Part shown: positions 37,438 to 46,645 of the stretch, piece by piece
How the letters are laid out: every line of letters starts with the position of its first letter
Position numbering within the stretch: position 1 is the first letter of the stretch
Source: CAZGAQ01 sp964523405
GTDB lineage: Bacteria > Planctomycetota > Phycisphaerae > UBA1845 > Fen-1342
Direction: 5' to 3'
DNA: 64,000 nt
Assembly: GCA_964523405.1 (NCBI GenBank)
Contig: CAZGAQ010000002.1
Span: 186,001-250,000 of the forward strand
Notes under the pieces: generated by a model
Told to the model about the DNA's origin: nothing
What the model saw: the letters and a program-made list of their open reading frames with translations, nothing else
Database searches by the model: none
Translations under genes and position numbers: made by a program

Positions 37438-39442
37438 CGGGGCCGGGTGGCGACAGCTCGACGTTCAGCGGATTCATTTCGTGCACTACGGACGGCGGCT
37501 CGTGCGGCGGCGGCCGCAGGGTGTACAGCAGCGCACGCGCCAGGATGCCCCACTCCCACCGCCCCCGCGCAAGTAGATCGGTGGTCAGCGTGCGGGCGGC
37601 CAGTCCCGCCGCGTCGGCGTAACGCCGTTCTGAGAACGCGAGGTCGCGCAGCCGGGCGAGGCAGTTGGCGCGGCCGCGGCGCCAGGCGGCACGGCAATCT
37701 GGACGCCGACGGAGCATGCGGCGCAGGTCCGCGTACACGACACGACGGGCCTGCAACATGGCGGCACGGTTGCGCGAGAGGGCGTCGGACGAGGCGGTTG
37801 CGTAGATCGCCAAAGGTGCAGAGAGGCAGACGCCGGGGCCGTAGCACGCGACACGCGTCCAGAGGTGGTGATCCTCGACGCGCCGCAGGGCCTCCCAGAA
37901 GAGACCCGCCTGCTGCAGAACACGGCGCCGCAGGATGACGGTCGGCATGATGAGCACGTTTTCGGCGAACAGCGCCGGGGCGAGGTCGACGGGAGAGTCG
38001 AGCGGGACGGGTGGAACGCTGCGCGGCGTGACGAGGCCGGCCGCGTCGCGGTCGTATGCACAACCGGCCACCAGCAGGGCCTGCGGCCAGCGGGCGAAAG
38101 CGTCCAGTTGCAGCCGCACCTTGTCAGGCAACCATTCATCATCGTCGTCGACGAAGGCGACGAATTCGCCGCGCGAGGCGCGGATGCCGGTGTTACGGGC
38201 GGCGGCGAGGCCGGCGTTGTCTTGACGCATGTAGCGGACATGCGCGCCGTAGCGGGCCACGACGGCGGCGGTGTTGTCGCGGCCGCCATCGTCGACGACG
38301 ACGATATCGCATTGGTCAACGGCGCTCTGGGCGAGGACGCTTTCGATCGCGCGCGGCACGAGTGTGGCGCGGTTGAAGGTCGGGATGATGACGCTGACGC
38401 GACCGGGCTGGGTGTCGTGAACGTCGATCGCGGCTGAAGGCTGGGCACGCTCATCGCAGCAGCTATTGGGCAGGGAGGGAATTCCGGACGCGGGACCCAC
38501 ACCACACACGGCCCGCCACAGAGCATGCAGGCAGCGCCCCCACTCCCACAGGGCCCGGTTACGCGGCTGGCGGGCGAGGGACAGGAGGCTCCAGCGCACG
38601 GCGTCGGCGTAGCGGCCGGCGCGGTAGGCGCGGTCGCGGAGGAGGTTCACGTAGTGGACCATGCTGGCGCGCCAGGCCGTCCGGCAATCCGGCCGGTGCC
38701 GCAACTCGGCGCGCAGGAGGTACAGGGAGCGGACCGTACACAGGATCTGGGAGGCCGGGTCCCCCGAGAGGCTCTCGGGGGCCTGGAGCGCAAAGTTTGC
38801 CACCACGTGGTCGAGAAAGACGGCCGGGGCGCGGCAGGCCAGACGGACCCATAGGTCGAAATCCTGGGCCCGGCGCAGGCAGGTGCGGAACAGACCACTG
38901 CGAGCGAGGAGACTGCGGCGGACCAGGACGGCGGGCGTATGGATGAAGGCCCGGCGGATGAGGAGCGGGGCCAGATCGACGGGGCGATTGAAGGGGATGT
39001 CGGGCAGGCGGGGCGTCCACTGGCGGCCATCGGGATAGTGGCCGATGGTGCGCCCGACGATGAAGCCGGCCTGGGGCCAGTCACGGAGGGTGGCGACCTG
39101 CAGTTCGATCTTGTCCGGTTCCCACCAGTCGTCGGAGTCGAGGAAGGCGACGAACTCGTTGCGAATTGCGCGGATGGCGGCATTGCGGGCGGCACCCGCG
39201 CCGCGGTTGGGCTGGCGAAGGTAGGTGATGCGGGAGGCGTAGCGGGCGGCGACGGCGGCCGTGTTGTCGGTACTGCCGTCATCGACGACGACAATGTCGC
39301 AGAGGTCGGCGCGGGTTTGGCTGAAAACGCTTTCGAGGGCGCGCGGCAAAAGCGCAGCCCGATTGTACGTCGGGACGACGACCGTAACACGCCCCGCCGG
39401 CGGCGGGTGTGTCCGGGGTCGCGGCGATCCGGGATGGTCCAC
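37307..39442 (-). CDS. tandem two-domain family 2 glycosyltransferase
   Basis: A 711-residue protein made of two GT2 enzymes joined head to tail. Each has the opening (VTVVVPTYNRAALLPRALES; VSVIIPTFNRATLVPRAIES), IVVVDDG, the DxD-type motif (FLDSDDWWEPDK; FVDDDDEWLPDK), and a late motif (RAQDFDLWVRLAC; RVEDHHLWTRVAC). Both also share a C-terminal helical unit (RPDCRTAW / RPDCRAAW, then RYADA and WEWG). So the whole unit of about 330 residues was duplicated. Both active sites look intact. Start is GTG 39442, without a clear ribosome site. It opens the polysaccharide locus. Confidence 0.92.
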   Translation of the reverse strand: MDHPGSPRPRTHPPPAGRVTVVVPTYNRAALLPRALESVFSQTRADLCDIVVVDDGSTDNTAAVAARYASRITYLRQPNRGAGAARNAAIRAIRNEFVAFLDSDDWWEPDKIELQVATLRDWPQAGFIVGRTIGHYPDGRQWTPRLPDIPFNRPVDLAPLLIRRAFIHTPAVLVRRSLLARSGLFRTCLRRAQDFDLWVRLACRAPAVFLDHVVANFALQAPESLSGDPASQILCTVRSLYLLRAELRHRPDCRTAWRASMVHYVNLLRDRAYRAGRYADAVRWSLLSLARQPRNRALWEWGRCLHALWRAVCGVGPASGIPSLPNSCCDERAQPSAAIDVHDTQPGRVSVIIPTFNRATLVPRAIESVLAQSAVDQCDIVVVDDGGRDNTAAVVARYGAHVRYMRQDNAGLAAARNTGIRASRGEFVAFVDDDDEWLPDKVRLQLDAFARWPQALLVAGCAYDRDAAGLVTPRSVPPVPLDSPVDLAPALFAENVLIMPTVILRRRVLQQAGLFWEALRRVEDHHLWTRVACYGPGVCLSAPLAIYATASSDALSRNRAAMLQARRVVYADLRRMLRRRPDCRAAWRRGRANCLARLRDLAFSERRYADAAGLAARTLTTDLLARGRWEWGILARALLYTLRPPPHEPPSVVHEMNPLNVELSPPGPVTSPAHPVGGWEGTLAPRVPAAWPARPGCAAAAASDATSPPAP

Positions 39443-39640
39443 GCTGAGCGTATCGGCACACCAAGCCCCGCGGCTGCACCGCCCTACTGCGGCAGGCTTC
39501 GGCCCCAGCGGGCTTTAGGGGTGCGCAGCGGGACTCCGATAGGCCTACAGAGAACCGGCTACCGCCCGTGCGCCATCCGGCTTGCCGCCGAGGTGCGCGC
39601 CGGGGCCCGTGTACCCGGAATGGATAGGAGTCTTCGCCCC

Positions 39641-40513
39641 ATGCAGGGCGTGTTGGATCGTTCGTGCGGCGCAGCGGCCAACGTGGCCGTGAGTGCGCCG
39701 CCGATCACGCTGATTGAGCCGCGTCATGGGTGGCGTGCGGTGAATCTGCGTGAGCTCTGGCATGGGCGGGAGCTGCTGTACTTCCTGGTGTGGCGCGACA
39801 TCAAGGTGCGCTACAAGCAGACGGTGATCGGGGCAGCGTGGGCGGTCATTCAGCCGCTGCTGACGATGGTGATCTTCTCGATCATCTTCGGGACGTTCGC
39901 GAAGCTGCCGTCGGACGGGGTGCCGTACCCGGTTTTCGTGTATGCCGGGCTGCTGCCGTGGATCTTCTTTTCCAATGCGGTGACAAACGCGAGCAACAGC
40001 CTGGTGGGACAGGCGCATTTGCTGACGAAGACGTACTTCCCACGGCTGCTGCTGCCCTTGTCGAGCTTGGGGGTGGCCACGCTGGACTTCACGCTGAGCC
40101 TGGTCGTGTATTTCGGGCTGATGGCGTGGTACGGGTTTATGCCGACGCCGGCGGCGCTGCTGATTCCCGCGCTGCTGCTGCTGACGGCGGCGGTGGCGCT
40201 GGGAGTGGGGACATTCTTCGCGGCGCTCATGGTGGTGTACCGCGACTTTCGGGTGGTGGTGCCGTTCGCGCTGCAGATCTGGATGTATGCCAGTCCAGTC
40301 GTGTATCCGACGGGGCTGGCACCTGAGCGATACCGCTGGCTGCTGGCGCTGAATCCGCTGACGGGGGTGATCAGCGCGTTTCGCAGCGCGCTACTGGCGA
40401 GGCCAGCGGATTGGCCCGCGATTGTGACTTCGATGGTGCTGGCCGCCCTGGCGCTGGTCGCCGGGGTGGCCCTGTTTCGCCGCACGGAGCGGCGTTTTGC
40501 CGACATTGCGTGA
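39641..40513 (+). CDS. ABC-2 type polysaccharide export permease (Wzm-like)
   Basis: A 290-residue inner-membrane protein with about six helices. LLYFLVWRDIKVRYKQTVIG is the family signature ahead of the first helix, followed by WAVIQPLLTMVIFSIIFGTF and VYAGLLPWIFFSNAV. With the ATPase encoded next it would export a lipid-linked glycan. AGGAG lies 10 nt before ATG 39641; the open frame is much longer, but the earlier part is antisense to the GT2 gene. An alternative ATG is at 39620. The ATPase ATG follows 3 nt after the stop. Confidence 0.93.
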   Translation: MQGVLDRSCGAAANVAVSAPPITLIEPRHGWRAVNLRELWHGRELLYFLVWRDIKVRYKQTVIGAAWAVIQPLLTMVIFSIIFGTFAKLPSDGVPYPVFVYAGLLPWIFFSNAVTNASNSLVGQAHLLTKTYFPRLLLPLSSLGVATLDFTLSLVVYFGLMAWYGFMPTPAALLIPALLLLTAAVALGVGTFFAALMVVYRDFRVVVPFALQIWMYASPVVYPTGLAPERYRWLLALNPLTGVISAFRSALLARPADWPAIVTSMVLAALALVAGVALFRRTERRFADIA

Positions 40514-40516
40514 GTG

Positions 40517-41848
40517 ATGGCAACACCGGCGATCCAGGTTGAGCAGCTCGGCAAGCGGTACCGGCTCGGACTGCGCGCGGCGACGCGGCAGACGCTGGGC
40601 GAGGTCATCGTGGCGACGCTCACCGCACCGTGGCGGCGGTTGCGCAGCCTCAGCGACGCGCGCGAGGGAAGCGACGCGTTCTGGGCGCTGCGGGACGTGA
40701 GCTTTGAAGTGGCGCCCGGCGAGGTGGTGGGCATCATCGGCGCCAACGGGGCCGGCAAGAGCACGCTGCTGAAGGTGCTCTCACGAATCACGGAACCGAC
40801 GACCGGGCGGGCCGTGCTGCGCGGGAGCGTGCGGAGCCTGCTGGAGGTCGGGACCGGGTTTCATCCGGAGCTGACCGGGCGCGAGAACATCTATCTCAAT
40901 GGGGCGATTCTCGGCATGAAGAAGGCCGAGATCGACCGGCAGTTCGAGGCGATCGTCGAGTTTGCCGAGATCGCACGGTTTCTGGATACGCCGGTCAAGC
41001 GCTACTCCAGTGGGATGTATGTGCGGCTGGCGTTCGCGGTGGCGGCGCATCTGCAGCCGGACATTCTGATCATCGATGAAGTTCTGGCCGTCGGCGACGC
41101 TTCGTTTCAGCGGAAGTGCCTGGGGGCGATGCGGGATGTAGCGGGGCAGGGTCGCACGGTGCTGTTCGTCAGCCACAACATGGCGGCGATTTCGCGGCTG
41201 TGCCAGCGGCTGCTGGTGCTGGAGCGTGGAGCGCTTGTTCATGTCGGGGACGTGCGCTCGGGCATTGAGCGGTACCTGGCGCCGACGCAGACGGCGGCGT
41301 ACCAGGAGTTCGACTTGAATCGGCTGCGGCCCGGGTGGGCGACGCCGCTGATTCAGTCGGTGGCGCTCCGCACGGTGCGCGGCGAGGCAACACAGGTATT
41401 CCCACTCGGCGCGGACATGGAGTTCGAACTGCATTTCGAGTGCGGCGACCGGCGGCCGGTGGACGAACCGGTGATGGGCGTGGTCATCAATCGCGACGAT
41501 GTGGGGGCCGTTGCGAACGTGAACATGCGCATGACGGGAGACACACCGGCGGTCGGGCCGTACCGCCAAGGGACGCTGCGCTGCGTGCTGCCGGCGGCGC
41601 CGTTCCTGCAGGGCGAGTACACGGCGGACATCTGGCTGGCGGATGGGTTCCGGGATGTGGACGTGGTCCACGGGGCGGTGCAGTTTCGGATTGTGGATGG
41701 CGACGTGTACGGCACGGGTGCGCTGCCGACGCCGCACATCGGCATGGTGTACCTGCGGCCGCGGTGGGATGTGGACCTGGGGGAGGCGCCGGCGGCGGCA
41801 GCGCGTCCGGTCCCGTTGGTCGAGCAAACACAGGAAGTAGCAGGATGA
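40517..41848 (+). CDS. ABC transporter ATPase with glycan-binding C-terminal domain (Wzt-like)
   Basis: A 443-residue protein. The ATPase (1-245) has GANGAGKSTLLK (Walker A), RYSSGMYVRLAFAVA (signature) and ILIIDEVLAVGD (Walker B), with the TGRENIYLNG motif of O-antigen and teichoic acid exporters. Residues 270-425 form a beta-sandwich like the Wzt carbohydrate-binding domain that recognises a modified chain end. A methyltransferase gene overlaps its stop by 4 nt, in keeping with chain-end methylation as an export signal (inference). Confidence 0.94.
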   Translation: MATPAIQVEQLGKRYRLGLRAATRQTLGEVIVATLTAPWRRLRSLSDAREGSDAFWALRDVSFEVAPGEVVGIIGANGAGKSTLLKVLSRITEPTTGRAVLRGSVRSLLEVGTGFHPELTGRENIYLNGAILGMKKAEIDRQFEAIVEFAEIARFLDTPVKRYSSGMYVRLAFAVAAHLQPDILIIDEVLAVGDASFQRKCLGAMRDVAGQGRTVLFVSHNMAAISRLCQRLLVLERGALVHVGDVRSGIERYLAPTQTAAYQEFDLNRLRPGWATPLIQSVALRTVRGEATQVFPLGADMEFELHFECGDRRPVDEPVMGVVINRDDVGAVANVNMRMTGDTPAVGPYRQGTLRCVLPAAPFLQGEYTADIWLADGFRDVDVVHGAVQFRIVDGDVYGTGALPTPHIGMVYLRPRWDVDLGEAPAAAARPVPLVEQTQEVAG

Positions 41849-42534
41849 GTGCAACGGCGACGCCGGAAATGACGCTTTCAGAGAAGGTCGGCTGCGGGCT
41901 GCTGTGGCGGCTGAGCCGCGCGGGGCTGTGTCTGCACCGGGCGACGCGTGAGCGGTACCTGGCGTGGAGCGGGGCGGTACCGGCCCGGCCGATTCCGACA
42001 TACACGACGCGGCAGGAACTGGATGCGCTGTATCGGCTGGCTCACGGGCTACCGGCGGGGGCACGCGTGCTGGAGATCGGCTCGTACCTGGGGGCGTCGA
42101 CGTATGCCCTGGCGGCGGGGCTGGCGGCGCGTGGCGGGACGATCTGGTGTGTCGATACGTGGGAGAACCAGACGATGCCGGAGGGGCCGCGCGACACGCT
42201 GCCGGTGTTTCTGGAGAACACCGCGCGTTTCCGAGCCATGATCCGGCCGGTGCGGAAGCGGAGCGATGAGCTGCAGGCGGAGGACACGCAGACGCCGCTG
42301 GATTTGATCTTCATTGACGGGGACCACTCGTATGAGGCCGTGCGGCGCGACATCGAGCGGGTGCAGGCGTGGGTGGCACCAGAGGGGGTGATTGCGTTTC
42401 ATGATGCGACATCGTTTCCGGGGGTGGGCCGGGCAGTGGGCGAACTGCTGGCGACCACGGAATGGGCGATCGCGGGACAGGTGGAGAGTCTGGTTTGGAT
42501 TTGCCGCGCGGCGTGGGTTGGACCGCCGGGCTGA
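41845..42534 (+). CDS. SAM-dependent methyltransferase (Methyltransf_24-like)
   Basis: A 229-residue class I methyltransferase. VLEIGSYLGASTYALA is the SAM-binding motif I, GTIWCVDTW follows, and DLIFIDGDHSYEAVRRDI matches the Methyltransf_24 family often found in glycan loci. The start codon overlaps the Wzt stop (ATGA), and its own stop overlaps the next start (TGATG). Probably modifies a sugar or chain end of the exported polymer (inference). There is no signal peptide or membrane helix. S-adenosylhomocysteine it makes would be cleared by the ahcY product encoded earlier in the window. Confidence 0.88.
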   Translation: MSATATPEMTLSEKVGCGLLWRLSRAGLCLHRATRERYLAWSGAVPARPIPTYTTRQELDALYRLAHGLPAGARVLEIGSYLGASTYALAAGLAARGGTIWCVDTWENQTMPEGPRDTLPVFLENTARFRAMIRPVRKRSDELQAEDTQTPLDLIFIDGDHSYEAVRRDIERVQAWVAPEGVIAFHDATSFPGVGRAVGELLATTEWAIAGQVESLVWICRAAWVGPPG

Positions 42535-43478
42535 TGGGAGCGTGCGTGAGGAAGCCAGCGCCGAGAGTCTCCGTGCTGCTGCCGGTGTACAACGCCGCCC
42601 GCTACGTGGATGTGGCGCTGGGCAGCATCGTTGCGCAGACGTTGACCGACTTTGAGGCGATTGTGGTGGACGACGGCTCGACGGACGCGTCGCGGGAGAT
42701 TCTGCGGCGGTGGGCGGATCGGGACCGGCGCATTGTGCTGTTGCGGCGGCCGAACGGCGGGCATACGTCGGCGCTGAATCAGGCGCTGGGACTGGCGCGG
42801 GGGGAATACCTGGCGCGGATGGACGCGGATGATGTGGCGTGTCCGCAGCGGTTTGCGCAGCAGGTTGCATTACTCGACGAGTCGCCGGAGGTGGTCGCGG
42901 TGGGCGGCGCGATCGAGCTGATCGACCCGCAGGGGCGTCCGCTGGTCGTCCGGCATTTCCCCGTAGACCATGCGGCAATCGACATGAGCAATCTGACGGG
43001 GATTGTGCAGCTTGCGCACCCGGCCGTGATGTTGCGCGCTAGCGCTTTGCGGGAGGTCGGCGGGTATGATCCGAGCGCCGAACCCGCGGAAGACCTGGAG
43101 TTGTGGCTGCGGCTGGCGGAGCACGGGCGGCTGGCGAATGTGCCGGACGTGGTGCTGCAGTATCGCCTGCATCGGAATTCGGTGTCGCAGACGCGGCACG
43201 TGCAGCAGGTGGCGGCGGCCCGGGCGGCGTGCGAGCGGGCCTGGGCGCGGCGCGGCGTGAGCGGACGGTTCGGGTGGCATGAGGCCGCGTGGACCGACAC
43301 GACGTTTCTGTTGCAGTGCGGGCGTTGGGCGCTGGCGAGCGGACACCGACGGACGGCGCTGGCGTACGGGCTGAAGCTGCTGTGGGCGGCACCGCGGGCG
43401 CGGCGGACGTGGCGCTTCTGGCGGCAGCTGGTGGCGGGAACGCCAGCACCGGCGGCGGCGCGTGTGGCCTCGGTCTGA
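42534..43478 (+). CDS. family 2 glycosyltransferase
   Basis: A 314-residue GT2 enzyme. It starts RVSVLLPVYNAARYVDVALG, has IVVDDGSTDASREIL, the metal motif ARMDADDVACPQRF, and LAHPAVMLR and EDLELWLRLAEHG later on. The acceptor is unknown. The C-terminal 100 residues are helical and Arg-rich, with no membrane helix, so it probably acts at the inner face of the membrane. Start ATG 42534 overlaps the methyltransferase stop. The next gene follows after 21 nt. Confidence 0.93.
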   Translation: MGACVRKPAPRVSVLLPVYNAARYVDVALGSIVAQTLTDFEAIVVDDGSTDASREILRRWADRDRRIVLLRRPNGGHTSALNQALGLARGEYLARMDADDVACPQRFAQQVALLDESPEVVAVGGAIELIDPQGRPLVVRHFPVDHAAIDMSNLTGIVQLAHPAVMLRASALREVGGYDPSAEPAEDLELWLRLAEHGRLANVPDVVLQYRLHRNSVSQTRHVQQVAAARAACERAWARRGVSGRFGWHEAAWTDTTFLLQCGRWALASGHRRTALAYGLKLLWAAPRARRTWRFWRQLVAGTPAPAAARVASV

Positions 43479-43499
43479 GCCTGGTGTGGAGTCAACGTC

Positions 43500-44687
43500 A
43501 TGGGCGTCCTGATCGTCACACCCAGTTGGTTTCCGCCGTCGGAGCTGTGGATGGCCCGACAGGTGGATTTGCTCGAACCGGACATCGTCGCCATCGCCAC
43601 GCCTGACCCGCCGGAGGACACGTGGAACGGGCGGATCCCGGCGATCGCGCTGCGGAACGGGCGGGTGCCGCTGTGGCGGCGCGCGGCGCCACACCTGGGG
43701 ATTGCGGTTTCACCGACACCGGTACGGACGGCAGCACAGGTACTGGCGGAGGTGGTGGCCGACGAGACGATCACGGCCGTGCTGGTACACTATCTGAACT
43801 GCGCGGTGGGGTATGAGTCCGTGTGGGCGGGCACGGAGAAGCCGATCTTCGTGCACTGTCACGGATACGACTTCAACCTGGACTGTCGCCGCCACGATAG
43901 CCCCGAGCAATTGCTGTTCAAGCCGGGGTTCCGGGAGCGGGCGCAGCGCGTGTGTGACCGGTGCACGATCATCGCGAACTCGCAGCACAGCGCGCGGATG
44001 CTGGAGGCGGAGTTTCACCCGCCCCGGCTGAAAGTGAAGCCGCTGGGTGTGCCGGTTCCAGACACGTGCCCACAGCATGCGGACCGGACAAGCGGCCTCG
44101 AAGTGCTGTACCTCGGGCGGCTGTGCGACTGCAAGGGGCCGGACCTGACCATCCGCGCGTTCGAGCGGGCGTGCACACTGGGGTTCGACGGGCGGCTGAC
44201 GCTGGCCGGGGACGGCGAGTTGCGGATGATGTGCGAGTTGCTGCAGCGGCGCTCCCCGGTGGCCGAGCGGATTCGCCTGACGGGAATCGTCAACGCGAGC
44301 ACGGCGGAGGAGCTGCGTCGCGGGGCGGACCTCTTCACGCTGCACAACTGTCATGGACCGCTGACGCACGAGACTGAGGCGTATGGCGTGAGCGTGATCG
44401 AGGCGATGGCGGCCGGACTGCCGGTGATCACGGGGCGAAGTGGCGGCGTGTGCGAGACGGTTGCGGACGGCGAGACCGGGGTGCTGGTCGAACCGGGGAA
44501 CATCGAGGAACACGCGCAGGCGCTCGTGCGGCTGGCGCGGGATCCGACGCTGCGGCGGCGGATGGGGCAGGCCGGCTGGCGGCGGGTGCGCGACCACTTC
44601 TCCGTGCGGCAGGAGCGGGCGGTACTGCGCGGACTGCTCGGGCTGAGCGACACGCCTGTGGACGCGCGCGCGGCGGAGGAAAGCTAG
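43500..44687 (+). CDS. family 4 glycosyltransferase
   Basis: A 395-residue GT-B enzyme. The N-terminal half begins VLIVTPSWFPPSELWMARQV; the C-terminal half has VLYLGRLCDCKGPDL, LTLAGDGEL, the EX7E region in HETEAYGVSVIEAMAAGLPV, and ITGRSGGVCETVADGETG, where the nucleotide sugar binds. FVHCHGYDFN in the N-terminal half is a typical acceptor loop. The donor is unknown. It precedes the amidotransferase by 2 nt, so they share a transcript. Confidence 0.94.
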   Translation: MGVLIVTPSWFPPSELWMARQVDLLEPDIVAIATPDPPEDTWNGRIPAIALRNGRVPLWRRAAPHLGIAVSPTPVRTAAQVLAEVVADETITAVLVHYLNCAVGYESVWAGTEKPIFVHCHGYDFNLDCRRHDSPEQLLFKPGFRERAQRVCDRCTIIANSQHSARMLEAEFHPPRLKVKPLGVPVPDTCPQHADRTSGLEVLYLGRLCDCKGPDLTIRAFERACTLGFDGRLTLAGDGELRMMCELLQRRSPVAERIRLTGIVNASTAEELRRGADLFTLHNCHGPLTHETEAYGVSVIEAMAAGLPVITGRSGGVCETVADGETGVLVEPGNIEEHAQALVRLARDPTLRRRMGQAGWRRVRDHFSVRQERAVLRGLLGLSDTPVDARAAEES

Positions 44688-44689
44688 GC

Positions 44690-46618
44690 GTGTGCGGAAT
44701 CGCCGGCATTCTGCGTTGGGACGGCCAGGGCGGCGTGCCGGGCGAGATCGAGCGCATGACGCAGGCGATCGCGCACCGGGGGCCGGATGGGGATGGCGTC
44801 TTTGCGCGCGAGGGCGTCGCGCTGGGGCACCGGCGGCTGTCGATCATTGATCTGGCGACCGGGCGGCAGCCGATGGCGAACGAGGACGGGGAGATTCAGG
44901 TCACGTTCAACGGGGAGATCTACAACTACCGCGCGCTGGCAGACGAGCTGCGCGGGCTGGGGCACGTCTTCAAGACGCGGTGCGACACGGAAGTGATCGT
45001 GCACGCGTACGAGGAGTGGGGTGGCGAGTGCGTGCGGCGGTTGCGGGGGATGTTCGCGTTCGGGATCGCGGATTTTCGGCGGCGGCGAATGCTGCTAGCA
45101 CGCGACCCGATCGGCATCAAGCCGCTGCACTATCGCACGGGGCCGGGGTTCCTGGCGTTCGCGTCCGAACTCGCGGCGCTGCGGGCGGTCGACGCGCCGA
45201 CGCCGCGCGGGCGGCTGGACGCCGTGGACCTATTCCTGCGGTTCCAGTACATCCCGAGTCCGTGGACGATCTACGAAGACGTGTGGAAGCTGCCAGCTGG
45301 GCACTACCTGACCGTCGATTTCAACGGGCGGACGACGGGGCCGACGCGGTATTGGGATCTCGAGTTTCGCACGCAGCGGGGGCTGAGCGAGGCGCAGTGG
45401 CTGGAGCGGTTCGAGGCGGTGCTGGCGGAGACGGTACAGAGCCAGCTCATGGCGGACGTGCCGTTCGGCGTGTTCCTGTCGGGCGGCATCGACTCCACGC
45501 TCGTGGCGCTGCACATGAGCCGGCTACTGGAGACGCCGATCAAGGGGTTCACGATCGGCTACGAGGAGACCGACTTCAGCGAGTTGCCGTACGCGCGGCA
45601 GGTCGCGCGGCACTGCGGCTTCGAGATCGTCGAGGACGTGCTGCACGACGACTTCTGGGAGCATCTGCCGCAACTCGTCCAGCATTACGGCGAGCCGTTC
45701 GGCGACAGCTCGGCCGTGCCGACGTGGGCGGTGTCGCGGCTGGCGCGGGCCAGCGTGCCGATGGTGCTGTCGGGCGACGGCGGCGACGAGGCGTTCGGCG
45801 GGTATGACACGTACGGGTATTGGCTGCGGCCGGACCTGCGGCGGCACCTGCGGCGGGTGCGGTATCACCGTTCGCGGGATGCGGCGGCGGGGCTCGTGTG
45901 GGCGCTCGTGCGGCGGGTGCTGAATCGGACGGGCGGGCCGAGTGCGTATTGGCAGCGGGAGGTGGAGTGGGCGCGGCGGTCGCTGCGGCGGGAGCTGTGG
46001 CGGAGTGAGCATCTGGGCCTGCTCGACGTGACGAGTCCGGCGTTTGAGGAGGCGCATGCGCGGGGGCCGCGGCACGACGCGCTGGGCTACGCGCAGTACG
46101 TGGACTTCAAGACGTATCTGCCCGAGTGCATCCTGACGAAGGTGGATATCGCGAGCATGTATCACGGGCTGGAGGTGCGGCCCCCCCTGCTGGACCTGAA
46201 GGTGCTCGAGTTGGCGGCGGCGCTGCCGGCCGACATGCGGCTGCGCGGGAGCGGCGCGAAGCTGATGCGGAAGTTCCTGCCGAAGCGGGCGCTGGAAGCG
46301 GTGTTTCCGGCCGAGTTCGTGCATCGACGCAAGCAGGGCTTCTCGATTCCGGCGGTGCACTGGTTTGGGCCGGGGACCAGCGGGGCGAACCTGCTGCAGA
46401 CGATGCTCTTGGGGCGGGACGCGCAGGTAACGCGGTGGCTGCGGGCGGAGACGATCGGCCGGCTGATTCGGACGCACGCGCCGGGGGAGAATCACGCGCC
46501 GGTGCTGTGGCTGCTGCTCGTGCTGGAGCTGTGGCTGCGGCAGAACGGGGACGTGGAGTTCGAAGGGGCCGGGCGGCGGGAGATGCGCGCGGAACCGGCG
46601 CCGGCGGCGGTGGGATAG
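44690..46618 (+). CDS. asparagine-synthase-like glutamine amidotransferase
   Basis: A 642-residue two-domain enzyme. The start is GTG so that Cys2 becomes the N-terminal nucleophile (CGIAGILRW). The glutaminase half shows AHRGPDGDG and FNGEIYNYRALA. The synthetase half has the ATP motif SGGIDSTLVALH, GYEETDFSELPYAR and LSGDGGDEAFGGY. GGAGG lies about 10 nt upstream. Length and context match amidotransferases of exosortase A associated polysaccharide loci rather than plain asparagine synthetase, so it may amidate a sugar acid (inference). The longer frame back to 44450 overlaps the glycosyltransferase and is not used. Confidence 0.92.
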   Translation: MCGIAGILRWDGQGGVPGEIERMTQAIAHRGPDGDGVFAREGVALGHRRLSIIDLATGRQPMANEDGEIQVTFNGEIYNYRALADELRGLGHVFKTRCDTEVIVHAYEEWGGECVRRLRGMFAFGIADFRRRRMLLARDPIGIKPLHYRTGPGFLAFASELAALRAVDAPTPRGRLDAVDLFLRFQYIPSPWTIYEDVWKLPAGHYLTVDFNGRTTGPTRYWDLEFRTQRGLSEAQWLERFEAVLAETVQSQLMADVPFGVFLSGGIDSTLVALHMSRLLETPIKGFTIGYEETDFSELPYARQVARHCGFEIVEDVLHDDFWEHLPQLVQHYGEPFGDSSAVPTWAVSRLARASVPMVLSGDGGDEAFGGYDTYGYWLRPDLRRHLRRVRYHRSRDAAAGLVWALVRRVLNRTGGPSAYWQREVEWARRSLRRELWRSEHLGLLDVTSPAFEEAHARGPRHDALGYAQYVDFKTYLPECILTKVDIASMYHGLEVRPPLLDLKVLELAAALPADMRLRGSGAKLMRKFLPKRALEAVFPAEFVHRRKQGFSIPAVHWFGPGTSGANLLQTMLLGRDAQVTRWLRAETIGRLIRTHAPGENHAPVLWLLLVLELWLRQNGDVEFEGAGRREMRAEPAPAAVG

Positions 46619-46632
46619 CGAAGCGCAGTCGC

Positions 46633-46638
46633 TACAAT
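46633..46638 (+). promoter_or_regulatory. -10 box (TACAAT), possibly leaderless
   Basis: TACAAT ends 7 nt before the ATG at 46646, the same spacing as at 37104. It also overlaps the earlier in-frame ATG (46637), which supports the later start. Confidence 0.4.
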
Positions 46639-46645
46639 GCGGGGG

